DNA of 64,000 bases from Flavobacterium sp. HJ-32-4 (GTDB taxonomy: Bacteria; Bacteroidota; Bacteroidia; Flavobacteriales; Flavobacteriaceae), in the NCBI RefSeq assembly GCF_022532105.1, contig NZ_CP092832.1:1517001-1581000 (forward strand), read 5' to 3'. Below the pieces are notes generated by a model. It saw only the letters and a list, made by a program, of their open reading frames with translations. It made no database searches and was not told the origin of the DNA. The translations under genes were made by a program, and so were the position numbers. Shown one piece after another: positions 46,620-55,563 of this stretch (its first letter is position 1; the number at the start of each line of letters is the position of its first letter).

Positions 46620-47966
46620 ATGAAGAATTTTTTTGAATCAATACGCAATGTCTGGAAGATCGAGGAGCTGAAGAACCGTATCGTGCTCACGCTCGGCCTT
46701 CTGCTCGTGTATCGCTTCGGCGCTCACGTTCCGCTTCCGGGCATCGATACGACTCAATTAAGCGGCTTAACAGGACAAACGGAAAGTGGTATCGGATCGA
46801 TTCTCGATATGTTTACGGGTGGTGCCTTCTCTAAGGCTTCCGTATTCGCACTCGGGATCATGCCTTATATCTCTGCATCCATCGTGGTGCAGTTGATGGG
46901 TATCGCCATCCCTTACCTGCAAAAACTCCAGAAGGACGGCGAAAGCGGACGTAAGAAAATCAACCAGATTACACGTTGGTTGACCATTCTTGTTTGTCTC
47001 GTACAGGCTCCGGGCTATATCTTCAACCTGAACCAGACGCTGCCTAAGTCAGCGTTTGCAGACGGTTTCTTCGATGTATCCTTCCTGTTCGTATCCGTGA
47101 CCATTCTTGTAACCGGTACCATCTTCGCGATGTGGCTGGGTGAGAAAATCACCGATAAAGGTATCGGAAACGGTATCTCCCTCCTCATTATGATTGGTAT
47201 CCTGGCCCGTATGCCGCAGGCGTTCGTGCAGGAATTCGCTTCTGTTGTGACCAACAACGGTGGTGGACCGATGCTTATCGTATTGGAGATTATCGGTTGG
47301 CTTGTGGTCATTATTGCCTGCGTGCTCTTGGTAATGGCCGTTCGCAAAATCCCCGTACAGTACGCCCGTCGTACCGTTGCCGGTGAGTTCGAGACGGATG
47401 CTACCGGTGCAAACCGACAGTTTATTCCACTTAAGCTGAACGCGTCTGGTGTAATGCCGATCATCTTCGCTCAGGCAATCATGTTTATCCCTGCCGCTGT
47501 TGCCGGGATTAACAAACAGTCGGAGCTGGCGCAGTCGATTCACACAACTTTCCAAAATATCTTCGGATTCTGGTATTGCTTCGTTTTCGGGCTACTCATC
47601 GTAATCTTCACGTATTTCTATACGGCGATTACGGTTCCGACCAACAAAATGGCCGACGACCTGAAACGCAGCGGTGGTTTCATCCCTGGCATTAAGCCCG
47701 GAGAAGAAACGGCGAACTATCTTGACAGAATCATGTCATTGGTGACGTTCCCTGGTTCCCTGTACTTGGTGTTGATTGCGATCCTTCCTGCGATCGTTCA
47801 CAACCTCGGAGTGCAACAGCCATGGGCGATGTTTTACGGCGGAACGTCGTTGATTATCATGGTAGGTGTCGCAATCGATACCATCCAACAAATCAACGCC
47901 TACATCCTGAACAGGCATTATGATGGCCTGATGAAGAGCGGTAAGAATAGAAAAGCGGTCGCGTAA
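46620..47966 (+). CDS. secY: Protein translocase channel subunit SecY
   Basis: This 448-aa inner-membrane protein forms the Sec channel that all the signal-peptide proteins in this window need. About ten transmembrane helices are visible; typical segments are [37 protein letters not shown] and the cytoplasmic loop with IPVQYARRT. It is co-transcribed with ribosomal proteins, with infA 2 nt downstream. Confidence 0.98.
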   Translation: MKNFFESIRNVWKIEELKNRIVLTLGLLLVYRFGAHVPLPGIDTTQLSGLTGQTESGIGSILDMFTGGAFSKASVFALGIMPYISASIVVQLMGIAIPYLQKLQKDGESGRKKINQITRWLTILVCLVQAPGYIFNLNQTLPKSAFADGFFDVSFLFVSVTILVTGTIFAMWLGEKITDKGIGNGISLLIMIGILARMPQAFVQEFASVVTNNGGGPMLIVLEIIGWLVVIIACVLLVMAVRKIPVQYARRTVAGEFETDATGANRQFIPLKLNASGVMPIIFAQAIMFIPAAVAGINKQSELAQSIHTTFQNIFGFWYCFVFGLLIVIFTYFYTAITVPTNKMADDLKRSGGFIPGIKPGEETANYLDRIMSLVTFPGSLYLVLIAILPAIVHNLGVQQPWAMFYGGTSLIIMVGVAIDTIQQINAYILNRHYDGLMKSGKNRKAVA

Positions 47967-47968
47967 GC

Positions 47969-48184
47969 ATGGCAAAACAGTCAGCAATAGAACAAGACGG
48001 TTCCATCATCGAGGCACTCTCGAATGCGATGTTCCGTGTTGAGTTGGAAAACGGACATATCGTCATCGCGCACATCTCCGGTAAAATGCGTATGCACTAC
48101 ATCAAGTTGCTCCCGGGTGACAAGGTGAAACTGGAAATGAGCCCATACGATCTGTCAAAAGCGAGAATCACGTACAGATATTAA
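47969..48184 (+). CDS. infA: Translation initiation factor IF-1
   Basis: This 71-aa OB-fold factor occupies the A site during initiation. [69 protein letters not shown] is the standard sequence pattern. Confidence 0.97.
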   Translation: MAKQSAIEQDGSIIEALSNAMFRVELENGHIVIAHISGKMRMHYIKLLPGDKVKLEMSPYDLSKARITYRY

Positions 48185-48196
48185 AAAAAGACAGAG

Positions 48197-48313
48197 ATGA
48201 AAGTAAGAGCATCCGTAAAGAAGAGAAGTGCCGAGTGCGTCATCGTACGCCGCAAAGGCAGATTATACGTAATCAACAAGAAGAATCCTAGATTTAAACA
48301 AAGACAAGGGTAA
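48197..48313 (+). CDS. rpmJ: Ribosomal protein L36 (zinc-free form)
   Basis: A 38-codon gene between infA and rpsM. It starts [20 protein letters not shown] and ends NPRFKQRQG. Only one cysteine of the usual zinc set remains, so this is the zinc-free type. rpsM starts 2 nt later. Confidence 0.95.
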   Translation: MKVRASVKKRSAECVIVRRKGRLYVINKKNPRFKQRQG

Positions 48314-48315
48314 TT

Positions 48316-48690
48316 ATGGCAAGAATAGCAGGGGTAGACATCCCCAAAAACAAGAGAGGCGTTATTGCTTTGACCTATATCTTCGGTATCGGAAAAAGCC
48401 GTGCGTCCGAGATCCTGGCCAAAGCCAATGTTAGTGAAGACACCAAAGTGCAAGATTGGAACGACGACCAGATCAGTGCGATCCGTGATGCCGTGTCTTA
48501 TTACAAAATCGAAGGAGAACTTCGCTCCGAGACGTCGCTGAACATCAAGCGTCTGATGGACATCGGTTGCTACCGTGGCATCCGTCACCGTTCCGGACTT
48601 CCGCTTCGTGGACAACGTACGAAAAACAACTCCCGTACGAGAAAAGGTAAGAGAAAAACTGTTGCGAACAAGAAGAAAGCAACTAAATAA
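48316..48690 (+). CDS. rpsM: Ribosomal protein S13
   Basis: This 124-aa head protein contacts tRNA and 50[34 protein letters not shown] and the tail [27 protein letters not shown] are diagnostic. Confidence 0.98.
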   Translation: MARIAGVDIPKNKRGVIALTYIFGIGKSRASEILAKANVSEDTKVQDWNDDQISAIRDAVSYYKIEGELRSETSLNIKRLMDIGCYRGIRHRSGLPLRGQRTKNNSRTRKGKRKTVANKKKATK

Positions 48691-48699
48691 TAAGTAGTA

Positions 48700-49083
48700 A
48701 TGGCTAAAGCGAATACCAAAAAACGCAAGGTTGTAATCGAGTCGACAGGTGAAGCACACATCAGCGCTACCTTCAACAACATCATCATCTCCCTGACCAA
48801 CAAAAAAGGGGAAGTGATCGCATGGTCGTCAGCAGGTAAGATGGGCTTCCGCGGTTCTAAAAAGAACACGCCGTACGCTGCCCAGATGGCGGCTGAAGAT
48901 TGCAGCAAGGTAGCTCTTGAGGCTGGACTCAAAAAAGTGAAGGTGTTTGTGAAAGGACCGGGCAACGGACGTGAGTCTGCCATCCGTTCTATCCACAACG
49001 GCGGTATCGAGGTGACAGAGATCATCGACGTGACTCCAATGCCTCACAACGGTTGTCGTCCACCGAAAAGACGTCGCGTTTAA
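48700..49083 (+). CDS. rpsK: Ribosomal protein S11
   Basis: This 127-aa platform protein near the E site shows [44 protein letters not shown] and ends [16 protein letters not shown], as expected. An 80-nt structured gap follows before rpsD. Confidence 0.98.
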   Translation: MAKANTKKRKVVIESTGEAHISATFNNIIISLTNKKGEVIAWSSAGKMGFRGSKKNTPYAAQMAAEDCSKVALEAGLKKVKVFVKGPGNGRESAIRSIHNGGIEVTEIIDVTPMPHNGCRPPKRRRV

Positions 49084-49098
49084 TTAATAGTACTATCT

Positions 49099-49147
49099 GG
49101 CGGAGCCCGGTCATCGGAGGATTAGACCTGAATTCATGATCGCCGCC
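49099..49147 (+). other. Foldable leader before rpsD (candidate S4 control element)
   Basis: In the 80-nt rpsK-rpsD gap, GGCGG (49099-49103) pairs with CCGCC (49143-49147). Six further pairs join 49109-49114 and 49136-49141 (one G-U), with an inner AGG/CCT stem (49118-49120/49127-49129). S4 represses its own synthesis in several bacteria, so a binding site here is plausible but unproven. Confidence 0.4.
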
Positions 49148-49163
49148 CTTAATCAAATTTAAA

Positions 49164-49769
49164 ATGGCAAGATATACTGGTCCACAAACAAGAATCGCCC
49201 GTAAATTCGGCGAGGCGATCTTCGGAGACGATAAGTCGTTCGAAAAAAGAAATTACCCACCGGGACAACACGGTCTCGCGAAAAAAAGAGGTAAGAAATC
49301 CGAATATGCCGTACAGTTGATGGAAAAGCAGAAAGCGAAGTACACATACGGTATCCTGGAAAAACAATTCCGCGGTCTCTTCGAGAAAGCCGCTGCCAAG
49401 AAAGGTGTAACAGGCGAAGTACTGTTGCAACTTTGCGAAGCGCGTCTTGATAACGTAGTATTCCGCATGGGCATCGCACCGTCACGTCGTGCTGCCCGTC
49501 AAATCGTTTCGCACCGCCATATTACGGTAAACGGTGAGTTGGTAAACATCCCGTCTTACCACCTGAAGCCGGGCGACAAAGTAGCCGTCCGCGAAAAATC
49601 GAAGTCAGTTGAAGTGATCGTGAATTCGTTGGCAGCCTCTGCTCACGTTTACGAGTGGATCACCTGGAACAACGACCAAATGGAAGGTACCTTCGTAAGT
49701 GTACCGGCCCGTCTCCAGATCCCTGAGAACATCAAGGAGCAGCTGATCGTCGAATTGTATAACAAATAA
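49164..49769 (+). CDS. rpsD: Ribosomal protein S4
   Basis: This 201-aa assembly-initiating 30S protein has the N-terminal part [34 protein letters not shown] and the S4 RNA-binding domain [30 protein letters not shown]. The N-terminal zinc cysteines are absent, the zinc-free type. Confidence 0.98.
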   Translation: MARYTGPQTRIARKFGEAIFGDDKSFEKRNYPPGQHGLAKKRGKKSEYAVQLMEKQKAKYTYGILEKQFRGLFEKAAAKKGVTGEVLLQLCEARLDNVVFRMGIAPSRRAARQIVSHRHITVNGELVNIPSYHLKPGDKVAVREKSKSVEVIVNSLAASAHVYEWITWNNDQMEGTFVSVPARLQIPENIKEQLIVELYNK

Positions 49770-49786
49770 AAACTGACTGAGTCGTA

Positions 49787-50779
49787 ATGGCAATATTTAA
49801 TTTTCAAAAGCCCGATAAAGTTATCATGATCGATTCAACCGATTTTGAGGGGAAATTCGAATTCCGCCCCCTCGAACCCGGTTACGGATTGACCGTTGGT
49901 AATGCCCTCCGGAGAGTACTGCTCTCTGCACTTGAGGGGTACGCAATCACCTCTGTGAGGATTGAAGGTGTCGACCACGAGTTTTCCACGATCTCCGGCG
50001 TTGTTGAGGATGTCACCGAGATCATCCTGAACCTGAAGCAAGTTCGTTTCAAGCGCCAGATCGAAGACGTCGATAACGAATCAGTTACGATCTCGCTTTC
50101 AGGAAAGGACCAGATAACGGCAGGTGATTTCCAAAAATTCATCTCCGGCTTCCAGGTACTTAACCCAGACCTCGTCATCTGCAATCTCGACAGCAAAGTC
50201 AACCTGAACCTTGAACTCACCATTGAGAAAGGTCGCGGGTATGTCTCTGCCGAAGAGAACAAAAAGCAGAACGCTGCCATCGGAACCATCGCTACCGACT
50301 CGATCTTCACCCCTGTGAAGAATGTGAAGTATGCGATTGAGAACTTCCGTGTCGAGCAAAAGACCGACTACGAAAAACTCGTATTCGAGATCAAGACCGA
50401 CGGTTCTATCGCACCGAAAGATGCGTTGACAGAGGCCGCTAAAGTACTCATCCACCACTTCATGCTCTTCTCTGATGAGCGCATCACACTCGAAGCCGAT
50501 GAAATCGCGCAAACCGAGTCGTATGATGAAGAGTCGCTGCACATGCGCCAGCTCCTGAAGACCAAGTTGGTCGATATGGATCTGTCAGTGCGCGCGCTCA
50601 ACTGCCTCAAGGCAGCCGAAGTGGAGACATTGGGTGACCTGGTTTCCTTCAACAAAAATGACTTAATGAAATTCCGCAATTTCGGTAAGAAATCACTCAC
50701 CGAACTCGACGAACTGGTGGCCAACAAGAACCTTACGTTCGGAATGGATTTGTCAAAATATAAGCTCGATAAAGAATAA
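49787..50779 (+). CDS. rpoA: RNA polymerase subunit alpha
   Basis: This 330-aa protein dimerises through its N-terminal domain ([46 protein letters not shown]) to start polymerase assembly. The C-terminal domain ([41 protein letters not shown]) binds upstream promoter DNA and activators. Confidence 0.98.
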   Translation: MAIFNFQKPDKVIMIDSTDFEGKFEFRPLEPGYGLTVGNALRRVLLSALEGYAITSVRIEGVDHEFSTISGVVEDVTEIILNLKQVRFKRQIEDVDNESVTISLSGKDQITAGDFQKFISGFQVLNPDLVICNLDSKVNLNLELTIEKGRGYVSAEENKKQNAAIGTIATDSIFTPVKNVKYAIENFRVEQKTDYEKLVFEIKTDGSIAPKDALTEAAKVLIHHFMLFSDERITLEADEIAQTESYDEESLHMRQLLKTKLVDMDLSVRALNCLKAAEVETLGDLVSFNKNDLMKFRNFGKKSLTELDELVANKNLTFGMDLSKYKLDKE

Positions 50780-50786
50780 CTAACTT

Positions 50787-50828
50787 CTTCATATTTTGCT
50801 CTCCAGGGCGGATCGCAGCAAGATGAAG
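50787..50828 (+). other. Hairpin in the rpoA-rplQ gap
   Basis: CTTCAT (50787-50792) pairs with ATGAAG (50823-50828), then TTGCT (50796-50800) with AGCAA (50817-50821); the 16-nt loop is GC-rich. It lies 16 nt before the rplQ ATG and could tune L17 translation. Confidence 0.4.
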
Positions 50829-50844
50829 ATTTAAACAGAATGTC

Positions 50845-51528
50845 ATGAGACACGGAAAAAAAGTAAATCACCTTAGCAGGCAGGCGGGTCACCGCAAGTT
50901 GATGCTCGCCAACATGGCATGCTCACTTATCGAGCACAAGCGCATCAATACTACAGTAGCAAAAGCAAAAGCGCTGAAGCAATTCGTAGAGCCGCTGATC
51001 ACCAAATCAAAGGAAGACACGACACACAACCGTCGTATCGTGTTTGCCTACCTTCGTAACAAATACGCCGTAACCGAATTGTTCCGCGACGTAGCGGCCA
51101 AAGTAGGCGACCGTCCGGGAGGATACACACGTATTATTAAACTCGGAAATCGTTTGGGTGACAACGCCGATATGGCGATGATCGAACTGGTCGACTTCAA
51201 CGAACTCTACAACGGAGGCAAGAAAGAGGAGAAAAAAGGACGTAGCCGTCGTGGTGGTAAGAAGGCAACTTCTGCTGCTGCTCCAGCCGCCGCCGCTCCT
51301 GCTGCTGCACCTGCTGTAGAAGAAGCTCCAGAAGTAGTTGCTGCTCCCGTAGTAGAAGAAGCGGTAGTAGTCGAAGAAACCGTAGCTGTTGAAGAGACGC
51401 CGGTTGCGGAGGCTCCTGTTGCTGAAGAGACAGCGGTTGAAGAGGCCCCGGCTGCTGAAATCGCAACGGAAGACGCTCCTGAAGCGGCTGCTGAAGACGA
51501 AGAAAAGAAAGAAGGCGAAGCTGAGTAA
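50845..51528 (+). CDS. rplQ: Ribosomal protein L17 with long acidic C-terminal tail
   Basis: The first ~120 residues are a standard L17 ([63 protein letters not shown]). After [11 protein letters not shown] come about 85 residues of Ala, Pro, Val and Glu (repeats like [21 protein letters not shown]), ending EEKKEGEAE. The protein is therefore 227 aa against the usual 115-160. The tail is probably disordered and exposed near the tunnel exit. It is last of the operon, before a terminator. Confidence 0.97.
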   Translation: MRHGKKVNHLSRQAGHRKLMLANMACSLIEHKRINTTVAKAKALKQFVEPLITKSKEDTTHNRRIVFAYLRNKYAVTELFRDVAAKVGDRPGGYTRIIKLGNRLGDNADMAMIELVDFNELYNGGKKEEKKGRSRRGGKKATSAAAPAAAAPAAAPAVEEAPEVVAAPVVEEAVVVEETVAVEETPVAEAPVAEETAVEEAPAAEIATEDAPEAAAEDEEKKEGEAE

Positions 51529-51552
51529 ATGTCGGTGAACGCTGAAAATAGA

Positions 51553-51587
51553 GGGGTAGACGTTTCGTCTATCCCTTTTTTGTTTTT
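51553..51587 (+). terminator. Terminator of the ribosomal operon
   Basis: A 10-bp stem (51553-51562 and 51566-51575, one G-T pair) with a TTT loop, followed by T-rich sequence. It starts 24 nt after the rplQ stop. Confidence 0.9.
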
Positions 51588-51591
51588 AGAT

Positions 51592-52386
51592 ATGAGAAAG
51601 TTATTTTTTGTGTTTGCCTTGGCAGCTATTGTTTTTGGCTGCAGTAATGATGAATCGGAACCGTCTTGCCGTTTGATAAGTGTGTCTACCTTACCCTTAT
51701 GGTTCGAGGATTACCTGACGGGTGTTCCGTCCTCCGATCCCACATTCGACGGAAAATTACATTTTAGTTATGTAAATGGGAAAATTGCAAAGGTGAAAGG
51801 AGGGATGATGAGAAGGAGTGACCCCCATACTTTTTTTATGACGGGCTCGGTAGAAGATAGCCTTGTATACAATGGCGACAGTGTTCGAGTGTATGTCGCC
51901 CACAATATTGATCCCTTTTTACAGCGGGTACATACCTATCGCATAACAAACAATCAACTGACATATTGGAAGAAAGCGGAGGTATCGGTTTCGGGGCTCG
52001 TTTACTTCCCCAATTTGACATACGAATACAATGGGGATACCATTTTGGAGAAGCGTAACGGAAACCTGTGGCGCGTGTTCGAAATGCAGAATGGAAACCT
52101 GACGAAAGTAACGCAGAATTTTTATGACGCACAGGGGCAGTATGCCGGAAAACGCGAATGGCTTTTTACGGATTATGACACCTCTCCTAATCTTCTAAAG
52201 GGAAAGTTTTATATCGAAGGCGCCTTTTTTGCTGCTTTTTCCAATAACAACTACAGACGCTGGGAAGAACGTTCCTCGTATGTTCTAGACGGGCAGGAGA
52301 TTTTCGGTGGACCTTCTTATGTGGAGTATGGTTTAACGTATGACGCGGACGGAAGCGCGACTCTTTTTGAACAATCATGCAATTAG
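51592..52386 (+). CDS. Hypothetical lipoprotein
   Basis: This 264-aa protein has lipobox VFGC followed by CSNDESE, fitting surface export. The mature part is beta-rich with a repeated theme of short strands (LHFSYVNGKIAKVKGG, YEYNGDTILEKRNGNLWRVFEMQNGNLTKVTQNFY), resembling the YD/RHS-like or DUF4595-type lipoproteins of Bacteroidota. I cannot assign a function. A longer frame starts at 51529 but would run through the terminator, so ATG at 51592 is used. Confidence 0.65.
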   Translation: MRKLFFVFALAAIVFGCSNDESEPSCRLISVSTLPLWFEDYLTGVPSSDPTFDGKLHFSYVNGKIAKVKGGMMRRSDPHTFFMTGSVEDSLVYNGDSVRVYVAHNIDPFLQRVHTYRITNNQLTYWKKAEVSVSGLVYFPNLTYEYNGDTILEKRNGNLWRVFEMQNGNLTKVTQNFYDAQGQYAGKREWLFTDYDTSPNLLKGKFYIEGAFFAAFSNNNYRRWEERSSYVLDGQEIFGGPSYVEYGLTYDADGSATLFEQSCN

Positions 52387-52403
52387 TCTCATCGGCACTT
52401 TTT

Positions 52404-52431
52404 TTGAAGAGCACTAAATCGATTACCTTTG
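52404..52431 (+). promoter_or_regulatory. Promoter of carA
   Basis: TTG (52404-52406), 17 nt, TACCTTTG (52424-52431). It predicts a transcript leader of about 140 nt before carA. Confidence 0.65.
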
Positions 52432-52507
52432 CAGCGTTTACCAGAGAGGGTATACGAAGCAGCTAGTGCCAGAAGCGTAAAAGGTTAAGCATTTCAAGTA
52501 TGATTTT

Positions 52508-52576
52508 ACTAACTACCAACCACTAACCACTGACTACTGACCACTAATTACCGACTACTAACTACACACAACTACC
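52508..52576 (+). repeat. Degenerate ACTNNC repeats in the carA leader
   Basis: About ten imperfect copies of a 6-8 nt unit (ACTACC, ACTAACC, ACTGACT) run up to the carA start, with almost no G. An 8-codon frame (52500-52526, MILLTTNH) overlaps its start. The tract should keep the leader unfolded. Confidence 0.6.
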
Positions 52577-53695
52577 ATGAAATACCACACACGTCCAACC
52601 GCCCTCCTGCTGCTCGCCGACGGGACGGTCTTTTACGGAAAATCCATCGGGATTTCCGGCACCACTTTCGGCGAAGTTTGCTTCAACACCGGCATGACCG
52701 GCTATCAGGAGATTTTCACCGATCCATCGTATTTCGGCCAGATTATGGTCGCCACCAATGCCCACATCGGCAACTATGGTGTCAATACTGACGAAGTGGA
52801 GGCCGACCGCGTGATGATCTCCGGACTCGTCTGCAAGAACTTTAGTTTCAACTATTCGCGCGACAAAGCGTATGGTAGCCTGGAGGAGTACTTCGAAAAA
52901 CAACAGCTCGTCTGTATTTCCGATGTGGATACCCGCGCACTTGTAAGCTACATCCGCGACCACGGCGCCCAAAACGCCGCCATCTCCACCGATGGGACAC
53001 CGCTTGAGGAACTGAAGAAACAACTGGCGGCGGTGCCGGATATGGAGGGACTTGAACTCGCCTCGAAGGTATCTACAACCGAGCCCTATTTTGTAGGCGA
53101 GGAGAACGCCCCGTACCGCATATCCGCTCTGGATCTCGGGATCAAAAAGAACATTCTGCGCAACCTCGCCAAAAGAGGGTGCTACATCAAAGTGTTCCCT
53201 TACAATGCCACGTATGAAGAGATGAAGGCCTTTAACCCGCACGGTTATTTCCTGTCGAACGGCCCCGGTGATCCGGATCCGCTTATCGCCGCCCAGGAAG
53301 TGGCCCGCGAAATCCTCAAACACAACGACCCGCTGTTCGGCATTTGCCTCGGTCACCAGGTCATCGCCCTGGCCAATGGCATCCCAACGTATAAAATGTT
53401 CAACGGGCATCGCGGCATTAACCATCCGGTTAAGAACCTGCTGACGGGAGAAGGCGAGATTACGTCACAAAACCACGGATTCGCGGTCAGCAAGAAAGAA
53501 CTGCTTGAACATCCCGATTTCGAAATCACGCACCTGCACATCAACGATGAAACGGTTGCGGGGATGCGGATGAAGTCGAAGAACTGTTTTTCGGTGCAGT
53601 ATCACCCAGAGGCAAGTCCGGGTCCACACGATGCCACCTATCTTTTTGACCAGTTCATCGAGAATATCAACAAAAACGAAAAAGCCGCTGTATAA
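52577..53695 (+). CDS. carA: Carbamoyl-phosphate synthase small (glutaminase) subunit
   Basis: This 372-aa subunit releases ammonia from glutamine for carbamoyl phosphate, feeding pyrimidine and arginine synthesis. The N-terminal CPSase domain (ALLLLADGTVFYGKSIGISGTTFGEVCFNTGMTGYQEI) and class I amidotransferase domain are complete. The nucleophile Cys is in FGICLGHQVIALA and the His/Glu pair in VQYHPEASPGPHDA. carB is not adjacent, so the subunits are encoded apart. The stop codon lies in the loop of the terminator. Confidence 0.97.
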   Translation: MKYHTRPTALLLLADGTVFYGKSIGISGTTFGEVCFNTGMTGYQEIFTDPSYFGQIMVATNAHIGNYGVNTDEVEADRVMISGLVCKNFSFNYSRDKAYGSLEEYFEKQQLVCISDVDTRALVSYIRDHGAQNAAISTDGTPLEELKKQLAAVPDMEGLELASKVSTTEPYFVGEENAPYRISALDLGIKKNILRNLAKRGCYIKVFPYNATYEEMKAFNPHGYFLSNGPGDPDPLIAAQEVAREILKHNDPLFGICLGHQVIALANGIPTYKMFNGHRGINHPVKNLLTGEGEITSQNHGFAVSKKELLEHPDFEITHLHINDETVAGMRMKSKNCFSVQYHPEASPGPHDATYLFDQFIENINKNEKAAV

Positions 53696-53706
53696 GCGGC
53701 TTTTTC
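53678..53706. terminator. Bidirectional terminator overlapping the carA stop
   Basis: A 12-bp stem (53678-53689 and 53695-53706) with a 5-nt loop; the carA TAA is in the loop and first right-arm base. A and T tracts inside the stem let it serve both carA and the convergent Xre gene. Confidence 0.85.
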
Positions 53707-53724
53707 TCAAGATGGATATAGTGT

Positions 53725-53961
53725 TTAGGCAGTTTGCTTACGGCGGTCCCGTTCCAATTGCAGGTACATTCCCAGTACATTGGAGGGGTCGACCTTGAGT
53801 ACTTCTACGATCCGGTCGAAAAGTTCAATCGAAAGGGGTTTGATTCCCTCTTCGATTCCAGTATAATCATTTACAGAAATACCCAACGCTTCTGCGAGTT
53901 GGTTCTCTGTAACATGTCGGTCTGCGCGGACCGTGCGTAGTAAGTCAGACAGTGAACTCAT
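53725..53961 (-). CDS. Small Xre-family HTH transcriptional regulator
   Basis: This 78-aa protein is almost only a helix-turn-helix domain (LLRTVRADRHVTENQLAEALGISVNDYTGIEEGIKPLSIELFDRIVEVLKVDPSNVL, residues 6-63). Such Xre/SinR-like proteins bind DNA as dimers. ATG at 53961 is used because the frame to 54021 runs through an upstream palindrome. That perfect 14-bp palindrome begins 15 nt before the start and is a likely operator for its own control. No toxin partner is seen nearby. Confidence 0.8.
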   Translation of the reverse strand: MSSLSDLLRTVRADRHVTENQLAEALGISVNDYTGIEEGIKPLSIELFDRIVEVLKVDPSNVLGMYLQLERDRRKQTA

Positions 53962-53976
53962 GGGGTTTAGTATTGG

Positions 53977-53990
53977 TTGTCGTACGACAA
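53977..53990. promoter_or_regulatory. Perfect 14-bp palindrome upstream of the Xre gene
   Basis: TTGTCGTACGACAA reads the same on both strands. It lies 16 nt before the Xre ATG and just downstream, on the minus strand, of a TACTCTTG box resembling -7. It is the natural candidate for an autoregulatory operator. Confidence 0.55.
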
Positions 53991-54178
53991 GAGTACTACA
54001 AAAAAGACGGTTACACATCATCCAAAACCGACTTTGGGTGAATTCGGTCGGTTTTGTGGCGTATCCTGCACTAAATCGTTTGAGTTTATAACTTTTTTGG
54101 GATTAGTCAATTAGCGCTTTTCCGACAGGCCCAAATTTCTTACTTTCGGGAAAAATTGAGCCAAATACTAACAAATAA

Positions 54179-55480
<1,302 letters not shown>

Positions 55481-55505
55481 TCCTACAATTTTACATTTTC
55501 ATAAT

Positions 55506-55537
55506 AACGCTCCGTCATTTGGCGGAGCGTTTTGTTT
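55506..55537 (+). terminator. Terminator after eno
   Basis: A 9-bp stem (55506-55514 and 55523-55531) with an 8-nt loop and T-rich tail. A TATATTTG box (55537-55544) abuts it and probably starts the next gene. Confidence 0.85.
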
Positions 55538-55563
55538 ATATTTGGATGTCAGAAAGTTGTACC

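Noticed and set aside
52508..52576. Possible CRISPR-like or tandem-repeat array
   Set aside because: Units are 6-8 nt, degenerate and without spacers; no cas genes are present.
52562..53425. 287-codon minus-strand frame opposite carA
   Set aside because: carA motifs are complete on the + strand; no promoter or family resemblance for the antisense frame.
54024..54055. Hairpin upstream of eno as a terminator
   Set aside because: The 9-bp stem has a 14-nt loop and no T run on either strand beyond the stem itself.
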